Assembly: GCA_973895155.1 (NCBI GenBank)
Contig: OZ316898.1
Span: 6,014,001-6,078,000, forward strand
Source of the DNA: Marsupella aquatica
Lineage: Eukaryota; Marchantiophyta
DNA length: 64,000 bases
Direction: 5' to 3'
Each line of letters opens with the position of its first letter. The stretch's first letter is position 1. The notes beneath the pieces were generated by a model. The model had not been told where the DNA came from and made no database searches. It saw only the letters and a list, made by a program, of their open reading frames with translations. This document shows positions 21,194 to 30,903 of this stretch, in pieces. Both the position numbers and the translations under genes were made by a program.

Positions 21194-24100
21194 ATGGGCT
21201 CGGGAACAGACAGCTTGCGCTCTGGTAGTGCTGATCATAGAATGTATTGCTCTTGCATGAAATGCAAAGGGATTGTTAAGACTACTCGAAAGACCAGTCG
21301 ACAACATCTTCTTAAATATGGCCGCTACCCTGCCTGTCGAGTGTGGGTTGAAGACTCTTCTGATGAGGAGTGGAGATCCAATTACATCCGTAACTCTGGT
21401 CCAGAGGCACTAAGGGCAGGAATGTCTCGAGAGGCATTCCACTCAGGCATGCCATCAATAGATGTTGAAGAGCAGGTCAGAGTTTTACTTCAGGAGACAT
21501 TGGCAAGAGCTTCTGAAGAGTCTGACGAATATGTGGATAATGATCCTCTTTTGATATAGATTCAATGTTTCAAAATGATGAGAATGAGGCAGATCCATCC
21601 TCTACTGAGACCAGGGCTGAGGACACACCTACAGCAGGGCATCCTATAAATCCTGTCCCTCTGCAAGGGTCTTTAGAAGAAGCCATGAAACCCTTATTTC
21701 CAGGCAGTAAGACAGATGTAGTTTCCTTCATGTTGTTGTTTTTAAACATCTGTCACAACAATAGGGTTCTTGAACATGGGAGTGAATGCCATGTTGTCTT
21801 TGTTGACTGAGCATGGAATGCCAACAGAGCACACTCTCCCTAAAAACCTATATGCTGCAAAACAATTACTGAGAAAATTGGGTTTAGACTATGAGAGAAT
21901 CCCAGTCTGTGAGAATGGATGTATGTTATTTAGAAATGAGATTGCAGAGTTGGAAAATTGTTCCAAGTGTAATCAGCCAAAGATGAAGTTAGTGGGGAAT
22001 TCTTTACAGCCTGTGAAGGTCTTGAGATATTTCCCTATAATCCCTCGATTGAAGAGATTGTATGCCACTAAGGGTACATCTAAGCTAATGACTTGGCATC
22101 ATGAGAACAAGAGCAAGGACAACATGGTCCAACATCCAGCAGATTCAAAGGCATGGAAGCATGTGGACACAAAGATCGACCCTACTTTTGCTGCTGAGCC
22201 AAGGAATGTGCGAATGGGATTGGCACTTGATGGGGTAAATCCATTTGGGAATAATTCTACTGCCTGGTCTACATGGCCAATCCTGCTGTTGAATTATAAT
22301 ATCCCTCCTTGGCTTTCCACAAAGAAGTTCTTTGTCATGCTGGCTCTTCTAATTCCAGGTCCTATGTCTGTAAGCGAGGAACAATTTGATGTATACATGG
22401 CTCCACTTGTGGATGATCTTGAGACATTATGGTCATAAGGAGTAGATTGTTTTGATGTTCTACCAAGGCTAGGATTGTAGCAACAGTTCAAGCTAAGGGA
22501 TTCAGTATTGTGGACAATCAATGATTATCCTGCATATGGATTAGTCTCTGGCCAACAACATGCAGGGTACAAAGGATGTGTGGTTTGTGGGCCAAATTGT
22601 GTGGCACATGGTTCAAAACAGTTGGGCAAGTTACTGTTTGCTGGCCATCGTTGCTGGTTACCACAGAAGCACTATTTTCGCAAAGAGGAAGTGGCAAAAT
22701 ACTTTAATGGTGAGGTAGAGGCACGAGCTGCACCATGTAGAGTGTCCAGCTCTGATAGGAAACGTTGGGAAGAAAAGGCCGCTAAATATGTGGAGAAGAA
22801 ACCAGGGAATGCGCTGGATGATGAGAACTCTCCAGTAAAGAAGAATGGAGTGAAGAGGGTTACTGGATTATACAAGCTGCCGTACTGGAGTGTAAGTATC
22901 TGATTTCCCATACTGAATCCCTCAGTGTGTATTAATGTTAAGTAGCAAAGAGTAACATTTCTTATTCTAACTTAGTTTGTACTGAACTGTGCGTCCAATG
23001 CAGAAACTTCTCATCAACCATTGTTTGGATCCCATGCATTGTGAGAAGAATCTTGCACACAACATTGTGCACACTATTTTGGGGACAAAGGACACTCCTT
23101 CTGTTCGAGAAGACATGAAAGTCATGGACGTGCGGGAACACCTGTGGCTGGTTCCAAATCCAGATCCAAAAAAAGATTCAAAGATCATGCCGCCAGCCCC
23201 ATACTGCCTCAGTAAGACAGAGAAGACTAAGTTCTTAGAGGTATTGTTGACCTTTAAAGGGCCCACTGGTTTCAGCAGTTCTTTGGCTAAATGTGTCACA
23301 GTTAAGAAGAAGTTATCAGGGCTGAAATCTCACGATTTCCATCACCTCATGCAACAAATCCTTCCATTGGCAACAATGGGATTACTTGATGAAGGTGTTC
23401 GGTTGGCCATAGCCAGAGTGAGCAATGTGTGGTGTACCAGCTGTGCCAAGGTTTGGGATCCCTCACAATACGACTCTGTGATGATGGATGTTGCATTCAC
23501 ACTCTGCCTTATGGAAATTCATTTCCCACCAAGCTTCTTTGATGTTATGACCCATCTATTTGATTCATCTGGTTCAGGAACTAGATATTTGTGGTCCAGT
23601 GAACATTAGATGGATGTACCCAATAGAAAGATATCTAAAGACCTTGAAGGGTTATGTTTGAAACAAGGCACGTCCAGAGGCTTCTATGACTGAAGGCTAC
23701 CTTCTGGATGAATCTTTAGGATTCCTTTCTGAATACATTCAGATCGATGTTAAGGGGACAGGAATGAGAACATGGGACTTGGAGAAGAATCCTGGTGTTG
23801 CAGGCATTGTCTTGGAAGGAGCTGGAAAACAGATCACCTTGGAGTGGAATGATATGATAGCTATGCATCATTACATACTGGAGAATGAAGAGCTGGTGGA
23901 ACCATGGTATAGGTATGAGCATGGTTTATATTGTTAAGTTCTCTGTTGTTTATTATTAAACAGAATTGAGTTTTGAGCAGAAATTGTGTGGGCCTAGGAG
24001 CTGACTATCATTCTTGCCATGCAGGGTTTATGATGATCAAAAGGAGGCAGTTACCAAGCACAGCTCTAGCAGATTTCCGGAAAGAATGGATGAAGAATCC

Positions 24101-24780
24101 AGGAAATCGGAAGAATCCTGTGCCTTATCCCTCTGATTTGGATGAGTTGCCTCCTTTTAGATAATGGTTTGAAGTGACAATTAGAAGGCATAATTTGAAG
24201 AATGAGTTTGAACAAATGGTGTTGGCAGCGTATAGTGTACCACCTAGTCTGAAGGCACTACGGTACAGGGCCTGCAGAGCCTATGGGCACCATTGGAGGA
24301 CCATTCCATCACTAGGTTCCTTGATTGATTGTGACTCATCTGGGTTCAAGACTTTTGATTCTGGGATGGCTTGGACATTCACTGAGAAGCGGGTCATTAG
24401 GTCAGGGGCAACAGTAGATGAATCTGTACAATATGTGGGGGTGTTGACAGACATCTTAGTGTTGAACTATGGGCCTCTGATAAAGGAAGTGGTCCTTTTC
24501 AAAGGAAGGTGGGCAAACCCATCTTGGACTCCCAAAGCCACTGCAAGTATGAGATATGATGTGTCTGGATTGTGGCAAGTAAATTTTCAGAAGGAGCTGG
24601 GTGCTTCCAAGAAAATGGACTATGTATTGCCACGACAGATAGAACAAGTGTTTTTTTACCCAAATGATAAGGGGATTGCATGGAGGACAATCCTCCACAA
24701 GGAATCCAGGTCTATAAGGGTGTTGGGTGATTACATGAAAGTTGATTTCCATGATACTATGGATGACAATGTAAGTTTCA
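21194..24780 (+). pseudogene. TNP2-type CACTA transposase, decayed
   Basis: The order of conserved blocks is that of plant TNP2 transposases. First comes a transposase-associated N-terminal segment with CSCMKCKG (21245-21270). The core follows, with MGLALDGVNPFGNN, FVMLALLIPGP, TINDYPAYGLVSG and, after intron 22892-23003, LINHCLDPMHCEKNLA. Next are RWMYPIERYLKTLKGYV and a DUF4216-like C-terminus (VGVLTDILVLNYG...IEQVFFYPND). Lesions seen: a frameshift near 21555-21565, another between the frames at 21770-21810, in-frame TAA 22436-22438, TAG 22478-22480, a frameshift near 23560-23580, TGA 23659-23661, and frame breaks around 24000-24165. Each lesion is followed by the expected next block, so they are true breaks in an old gene, not wrong exon calls. 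It cannot make a full transposase. Confidence 0.88.
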
Positions 24781-24949
24781 CATAGAGTTGGCAGAAGCCT
24801 GTACAACTAGACAAGAGTCTGGACCAAGTACTACAGACAAAGGAAAAAGAAAGTATAAAAGGAAATGAATGGTTTGAAGATACTGTACAGTCCGGTTTCA
24901 TTTAGTTGGGAGTGGGATCATACTAACATGGCATGCCATGGTCTAGCAG
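24781..24949. other. Gap between the two transposon genes
   Basis: Follows the last transposase frame. Some of it may belong to the 3' end of the transposase or the 5' end of the next gene. No motif was recognised. Confidence 0.35.
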
Positions 24950-27900
24950 TGAATGCAGCGAATACCTCCATACGAGGAGGAACGAAATAAGAAGGTACCA
25001 GACAACAATAGAAAATTCAGAGAGATATTTGGATCAAATTTCAATTTCATGTGAGTATAACCTTGCATATTGTTTTGAATGTGCAAAGATGTGTTAATAT
25101 TGCTCATCAGCAACATTAGTTGGTTTTTGATACTTGTCATTCATGAATTGATATTCTCTGATGTAGACTGGGTGCAACACAGACCGTAGGGCGCAAGAAG
25201 GAAACAAGTGCACGTCAAACTCCTAGAAGTGAAGTTACCACACAGAGGAGACAGAGCTCCAGACTATCAAGAATTGCCTCAGTGAGTATGGCAGAGTCTG
25301 GTGATGAGGGCTCTGAATTAGATTATGACACTGATGCTGAGTATAGTGAAAATGAGAAACTAGAAAGTTCATCCAAGGTGAGATTCCTATATTACATTTC
25401 ACCAACATTATGAGGAAACTATAGACATTGGTAGTGATTCTGTTTAATAACATTGGTTTTAACTTGATCTGGACAGGAACATCTGCAACCTCCATCTAAG
25501 AGCTTGGCAGATGCAAAAGAAACCCCTACAGAGGTTGGACCTTCCATGAGTGGCATGGTGCAATGTTACAAAGACCCTGTGACTGGCCAGCTATTTGGAT
25601 GTAAGTAATTTCAAAGATTTTCAATGTATTTATCAATGTTGATCTATATGAATGTTGGATTCATAACTCCAGTGGTTTGCATGTGTATAGTGGTGGTTCC
25701 ATCAACATCGATTGGGAAATCTAGACACTCTACAGTAGTGACATCCAGTCAGGGTTCAGGTAAGTCAAATTCAATGAAGCCTCCTCCTATTATATTGTAA
25801 TATTTCTTGTCCCTCATTTTGCAATTGTGGATGATCAATATTGGATGCTCATTGTGTATGTAGAGGGAAGAAAGACTGCAACAAAGCAACGTAGGGAATC
25901 TAGGCAAGCCAAAAAACAATTTCAGAGAACCGGTAGTGCAAGAAAGGGCTGATAATAAGAAGGGAAAATTGATAACGGTAAGATTTTCATTGCAGATTTC
26001 ATATTTGTGGCCTATAGTTTGTGTACTCAGAAGCAATTGGATGTTTGTTTCATTCCCAATGTTGATGACTATCATTTGTGGTGTTTTTTTTCAGATTCAT
26101 GACAATGATATTGATGATTCTCATCCTAATAAACCATATTGGATGGAGGAACTATGTGCCAATGTTTTGAGGCTTTTTGATGTATCAGAACCTGACTAGA
26201 ACAAACAAAATCCAAAAGTAATTGAGGATGTGCAGAAAGTGATGGAGGCAGATTGGGAGTATCCAGATAACCAGTCAGTGTCTTTGAAGAAATTTATTAG
26301 TCACTGTCGGACGTTATTGAAAAGAGAACGTCACAAACTAAATACTTATTGGAAGGACGTATGTAAACGTGATCGCTCCAAACTAGGACCTCAATATGTT
26401 GACCCATTGAAATGGGCACGACTGGTGGATCATTTTGATAGTCCTGCTTTACTTGCAAGGAGTGTTGTGATGAAAGCAAGGAGGGCAGAAGTGGTGAACA
26501 AAGAGGATTTTGGAAGAGGAGGGGCTGCTGGAGCAGAAAAAAGATTGGTAAGAATCTTCAGATGGTCCATCTCACTGTAGGTCTAGATTGTCATTTGAAT
26601 TGAAGTGTTTATCTAGTATAGGAATAAACAATGACATGATGAGTTCTCATTAATATTCCAATTACTTTGAATGTGATTATGTGTTTTCAAAAAGCTAAAG
26701 GAATGACGAGCCCTGTTATATCAAAACTTGTGTCTAGTAGTCCAGTCCCCCCAGTGCAGATCAGTCCATCTATGGGCAGTGGTGAACATTGAGGTAGTAG
26801 TTTTGTTGGAATTGGATCTGCACATGGATCAGCGGTATGTATGAAAACCTGTGTATATATTCAATTTTGATTATCAATTATCCATGATGTTCAAATTATT
26901 ATTGATGATTGACATTGTATGGTGTGTTTGTGTATGTAGACTCCACTGTCCAGGGAAACTACAATTCAGGAACCAACTCGATTACTCAAGCTTGAACAGT
27001 CTGTGGAGAATTTAACCAAGCTTGAGTTCAAAGTGGACAATTTGACATCTATGATGACTTCTTTCATTGCACAAAATCAACAGAATCAGTTCCATATGCA
27101 ATTATCAAATGCAATTGCTACTAAGGTGGTGGTTGAGCCTAAAGGTAGTAGCAGGAAACGTTCTCTTACTTTCTCAAGTGATGGTGATGGTAAGAACATA
27201 CAAACTTATACTCTAAACATATTACATATGCAATAGTTTATTTTTCAATTTAGAATGAAGTTTTCTAAGCATTCATTGTTTGGTTTTGTGGTAGCTTCTT
27301 TAGGGGACTATCATGTATCACAGCGAGAGAAATCAAATACCTTAACAAGGCAGAAGCCAAAGCCAAGTATGGGAGAAGCAAATTTGGGAGCACTGCAGGA
27401 ACCTTGCGTTGTACAAAGCAGCATTGGTAATGGTGAGAGTGATGAGATTGCTGTCACAGATGAACAGATAGTGTCAAATGCAATTCAGGAACAAGAGGCT
27501 ACACCACCTAGGCCTTCAAAGAGATTCAAGAAATCAACCCCTATCACTATCTCACCTAGTGAACGAGGACCAGTTCTCTCCCCAAATCCAGCAGCAAAGG
27601 TGAATTTGTTTTCAGTTGGCTTATGTTCTTAAATTGATAATATGCCCAAATCAGTATTACAAGACAGTATTTTGTTCTAACAATTTTGTGTGTGACAGTT
27701 TTCAAAAGGAGATGCTGTAGAAGTACGAAGCGTTGTGGATCGCTCTACAGTTGTTGCTAGAGGTGAAGTGACAGGGTTACCAGGAGAGGAGAAATTTCAT
27801 TGTGTCATGATTGAGAGTCCTTGGGTGCAAGTATCAATTAAGGCAGTGTATTGTGGTGATGCAGCATTGCCAATGCCCAACAAAGAAGAGAAACAACTCT

Positions 27901-27962
27901 GCTTACGGAATGTGTTAGGAATGAATACATTGTGGAATGTTAGGTTTCTTGGGAAGTGTTGA
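24950..27962 (+). pseudogene. Second CACTA gene, TNPA / Transposase_24-like
   Basis: A chain of small exons downstream of the transposase, as is usual for the TNPA-type partner that binds subterminal repeats. The clearest exons are 26095-26547, 26941-27189, 27295-27599 and 27699-27962. The first holds a Transposase_24-like region (LKWARLVDHFDSPALLARS, then KARRAEVVNKEDFG). The second looks like a coiled coil (LTKLEFKVDNLTSMMTSF). The last is a compact, well-formed C-terminal domain that ends LRNVLGMNTLWNVRFLGKC. Earlier exons between 24950 and 25930 are short, acidic and Ser-rich, and their joins are uncertain. An in-frame TAG at 26197-26199 interrupts the first clear exon, so this copy is probably also dead, unless that codon is removed by a splice I did not see. 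Confidence 0.65.
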
Positions 27963-28068
27963 ACATTTTCTCTGATCATGTAGAGCAGAGAATTTTTGAA
28001 TATTTTGGTTACCATTGTTTCACTCATGCGAGTGAAGAATGTGTACTTTCTATCACTTCATCATAAAG
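27963..28068. other. 3' flank of the TNPA-like gene
   Basis: AT-rich; probably 3' untranslated region. Nothing else was recognised. Confidence 0.35.
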
Positions 28069-28212
28069 ACTTCTGTTTTTTCAATTGTTCTATACTAGAG
28101 CTTGTGAATGTTGGAGTGTGAATTTCTGAATACAATGATGACTTCTGTTTTTTCAATTATTCTATATTAGAGCTTGTGAATGTTGGAGTGTGAATTTCTG
28201 AATACAATGATG
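28069..28212 (+). repeat. 72-bp tandem duplication
   Basis: Two adjacent 72-bp copies, 28069-28140 and 28141-28212, each starting acttctgttttttcaatt and ending aatacaatgatg, with very few differences. A young duplication. Confidence 0.9.
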
Positions 28213-28320
28213 ATGCGCAAAGTGATGTCTTTGTTTAGGGTTTTAAGTGGATTCATTGTATGTGATTTTGAATGTAACTATGAGCTCTTCTTAGATACAT
28301 CCCAAATGACATTACTTAGA

Positions 28321-28610
28321 AACACCCTGTATGACACCCTCAATGACACCTATATGACATCCTCAATGATACCCTGCATGACACCCTTAATGACACCATG
28401 TATGACACCCTCAATGATACCATGTATGACACCCTCAATGACACCTTGTATGACACCTTCAATGACACCTTGTATGACACCCTCAATGACACTCTCAATG
28501 ACATCCTGTATGACACCCTCAATGACACCTTGTATGACACCTTGTATGATATTTTTAATGACACCATGTACGACACCCTCAATGACACACTAAATGACAC
28601 CTTAAATGAT
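28321..28610 (+). repeat. 12-bp / 24-bp tandem array (ATGACACCNTSN)
   Basis: About 24 copies of a 12-bp unit such as atgacaccctca alternate with atgacacctgt-like variants, giving a 24-bp higher period. Because the unit length is a multiple of three, open frames appear on both strands (repeats of YDTLND and MTPCMTPS). These are artefacts, not genes. It forms the inner part of the right subterminal region of the CACTA element. Confidence 0.9.
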
Positions 28611-28918
28611 TTATTATTGTGTCATTTATGACATGTTTGATATGACATAATGACAACCGTGCGTAATTGCCACGTGTTATAATATGATTTGTTTAAATAT
28701 GTGTCATTAAAGACATGCCTAAATGACTGACGGCCGTTCATTCAGTCATTTAGGATAACATGTCATTTCAGAAATATTGTGTCATTTAGGACTACCATAA
28801 ATGACTGGTGAGAGTTTTAGTCATTTGTCTTAATTGTCTGTCTTAAAAGATGAGGCAAGTATGACAGAAAAGCTCTAGTCATATATTGGTACATATGACT
28901 CGTTTTTCAGTCCTCATT
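28611..28918. repeat. CACTA right subterminal repeat region
   Basis: Scattered AATGAC / GTCATT motifs in both orientations (for example aaatgactgacgg, cagtcatttagg, ggactaccataaatgac), the counterpart of 4462-4880. Likely binding sites of the TNPA-like protein, by analogy with other CACTA elements. Confidence 0.75.
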
Positions 28919-28950
28919 CTAGTCATTAAAGACACTATTTTCCACTAGTG
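28919..28950 (-). repeat. CACTA right terminal inverted repeat
   Basis: Ends attttccactagtg. Read inwards on the minus strand it begins CACTAGTGGAAAAT and pairs with 4430-4461. Confidence 0.9.
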
Positions 28951-28953
28951 GGA
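28951..28953. repeat. Target-site duplication GGA, right copy
   Basis: Exact copy of 4427-4429. Confidence 0.85.
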
Positions 28954-29477
28954 GAAAGAGCCGTGTCTTATGTATCTGTGCATTGGAACCCTCTCATTGA
29001 CTATTGCTCGTATGAAGTAGCAATCTTGAAATACAGCCTCTAAGCAAAATCTCCAAATCGTGTTATACGCAAAGTAACTGAATTACTAGTACCTCGATAT
29101 TACCTTTGTTAGGAATTGACTCAAGTTCCCGAATTTAGTTATTTTGGCCTTACTAGGTTTAGTTAACCCTTGATTACATTAGAATAAGATTCGCTTAGAT
29201 TAGGTCCACACATCTTAGACAGGCAACCTTTTGGGTTGTCTAGCACCTTGCTTTGTTTAGGGATTATTTTTTGGGTCACTATAGTAGAATATATCTATAC
29301 TACAATTTGCGTTCAATGTCTATTGTTCATAACCTACTCCAAATGTGAAACAATTGACCACAATTTATCTGGTAAGATATATATTTTTATATATTCTGAC
29401 TAATAATGCTTTAGTGCTTATTATGCATAATTATGCTCTGGTATGTGGGCTAGTACATCTTGAAAATTAGCCAAAAT
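28954..29477. other. Noncoding flank of the CACTA element
   Basis: No gene or repeat recognised. Together with 4196-4426 it would form the interior of the proposed older inverted-repeat element. Confidence 0.4.
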
Positions 29478-29790
29478 CCTCAGGGGTCTCACTGTATCGG
29501 GACCTCCCCATTACCTGCGACGTTTTTAGGCCTCGGACCCCCTAAAATGTAAGAATTTTTTTTAATTTTTTAACCCCTATATTCTTAGAATATTTCAAAA
29601 ATTGGATTAAAAAGACTCTAATGTTCTTATAAGTCTCAAAATTGAATTTAAAAGACCCTATTGTTCTTTTATAAAAATTCTTAAATTTTCCCTTAGAACC
29701 TATAAAATGACTCTATCCTTCGTCGCACGTGATATGTCATTTTTGTGGAAGTGAAACCCCTGAGCCAAAATCTCCTCCCCCCATGTGAAG
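29478..29790 (-). repeat. Right arm of outer inverted repeat
   Basis: Reverse-complement match to 3900-4195 in a consistent order of blocks, from cctcaggggtct at the inner side to tttgtggaagtgaaacccctgag at the outer side. Confidence 0.65.
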
Positions 29791-30903
29791 TTGAATGATA
29801 TAACACAGCCAAAGAACAGAAAACACCAAACAGGGAGATAGGATCCAGAAGGCATGAGATCCAATAAAGGGGACAAACAAGGTAAAAACTAGGAAGATGA
29901 AGAGCCAAAAAGCCCAAAGTCCCCAACAACAACAACAAAAGATAGTAAACCCTAATCCTTACTAAACAACAAATGAAAACTTTGGTAAAGCTTCGGAGTA
30001 CACAACATAGGAGGTCCCAAAGATGAATTTATCTAAACACTATTATATGAAATCCTACAATTTCTTTCTCATTCTCTCTTACTAGATGATTCTAGTGACA
30101 TTTTCCTTTAACCATGACAGGAGCCCCCAGAGGAGCCTATTTTTCCTTGACGATGAGATGACCGTTGAGGTGCCAGTGTGACCCTATTTGCGCTCAACTT
30201 TTCGCTCTCTTTGCATCTTGCACTCTCCTTGCAATCCGGTTGCAAGTCTGCTGACTCTTGCAAAGTCCGACTTCCTAGCCATCTCAATTATGGTAGACAA
30301 CACTTCGCTCAACATCACTTACCATGGACAAGACTCTTCAACCCAAGGGCATTGAACAAGTCTAGAGGGCAAAAAACCGACACAGCTGCTATTGAGGGAG
30401 AGGACAAAGTTACATTATTCTGAGGCCCTGCCTTGAAAGGAATCATTGCGTCGGCCTTATCCAGAGCTTAAAAAATAGGCTGTTGCTTTTGATGGAGAGG
30501 AAGGAAGGGCAAAATTAACATTATTCCTGAGTCCCTGAGCCTTGAAAGGAATCACAGCGACAGCCTTATCCAGAACTGTCCTATCGTTTTGTGGGGTGTC
30601 CAGTTGTAGGGTCTCCTTCCGTTCAATGAAGATTGGGGGACGAAGGAGGTACCGAGCAGAGCAGACCGTCCGCCATTCATCCATGGTAATCGCAGCATGT
30701 TGTAGAGAAAACGATCTTAGCTGCACGAGAGAAAAGGTGGAATGTGCTTGCTGGAGCTGAGATTTAGCGTACAGTAGAAGTAAGAGAATCAGTCAAGCGA
30801 CGAGGGTAACCTCTCGGGCAAGCAGAGGGGAGCAGAGCAGAGCTGAGCAGGGGTTTCGACTCTGTTGTCATCGATTTTGTTGCAGCTCTCGTTGTTGTGT
30901 GAG
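29791..30903. other. Upstream region of the DUF3119 gene
   Basis: Contains several TTGCA repeats (30195-30265), a tandem duplication (30372-30580) and, close to the gene, a purine/pyrimidine-mixed leader. Promoter and transcription start cannot be placed from sequence alone. Confidence 0.4.
30372..30580 (+). repeat. About 105-bp tandem duplication upstream of the DUF3119 gene
   Basis: Copy 1 at about 30372-30472 and copy 2 at about 30478-30580 share cattattc.tgag, ccttgaaaggaatca and gccttatccaga. They differ by point changes and small indels. Confidence 0.75.

Larger units (their letters stand above)
4430..28950. mobile_element. 24.5-kb CACTA (En/Spm) DNA transposon with cargo genes
   Basis: Both ends start CACTAGTRGAAAAT reading inwards, and the first 32 bases agree at about 26 positions. 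The ends are bordered by the 3-bp direct repeat GGA. Next to both termini lie subterminal arrays of short TGAC-containing repeats, as is usual for this superfamily. The interior holds a TNP2-type transposase with DUF4216-like C-terminus (21194-24780) and a TNPA/Transposase_24-like gene (about 24950-27962). It also holds cargo not normally part of a CACTA: a ParB-like/methyltransferase-like gene, an EDM2-like PHD gene, a small ORF broken by a MITE, and a nested LTR-like insertion. All element genes outside the nested insertion are on the plus strand. Stops and frameshifts in the transposase mean this copy probably cannot move by itself, although its ends look usable. The size is large for the family even after subtracting the roughly 6.4 kb of nested insertions. 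Confidence 0.92.

Noticed and set aside
28180-28631. Open frames on both strands (MTPCMTPS-, YDTLND- and SYKVSLRV-type repeats) as repeat proteins
   Set aside because: They come from a 12-bp tandem array whose unit is a multiple of three; all frames stay open for that reason alone.
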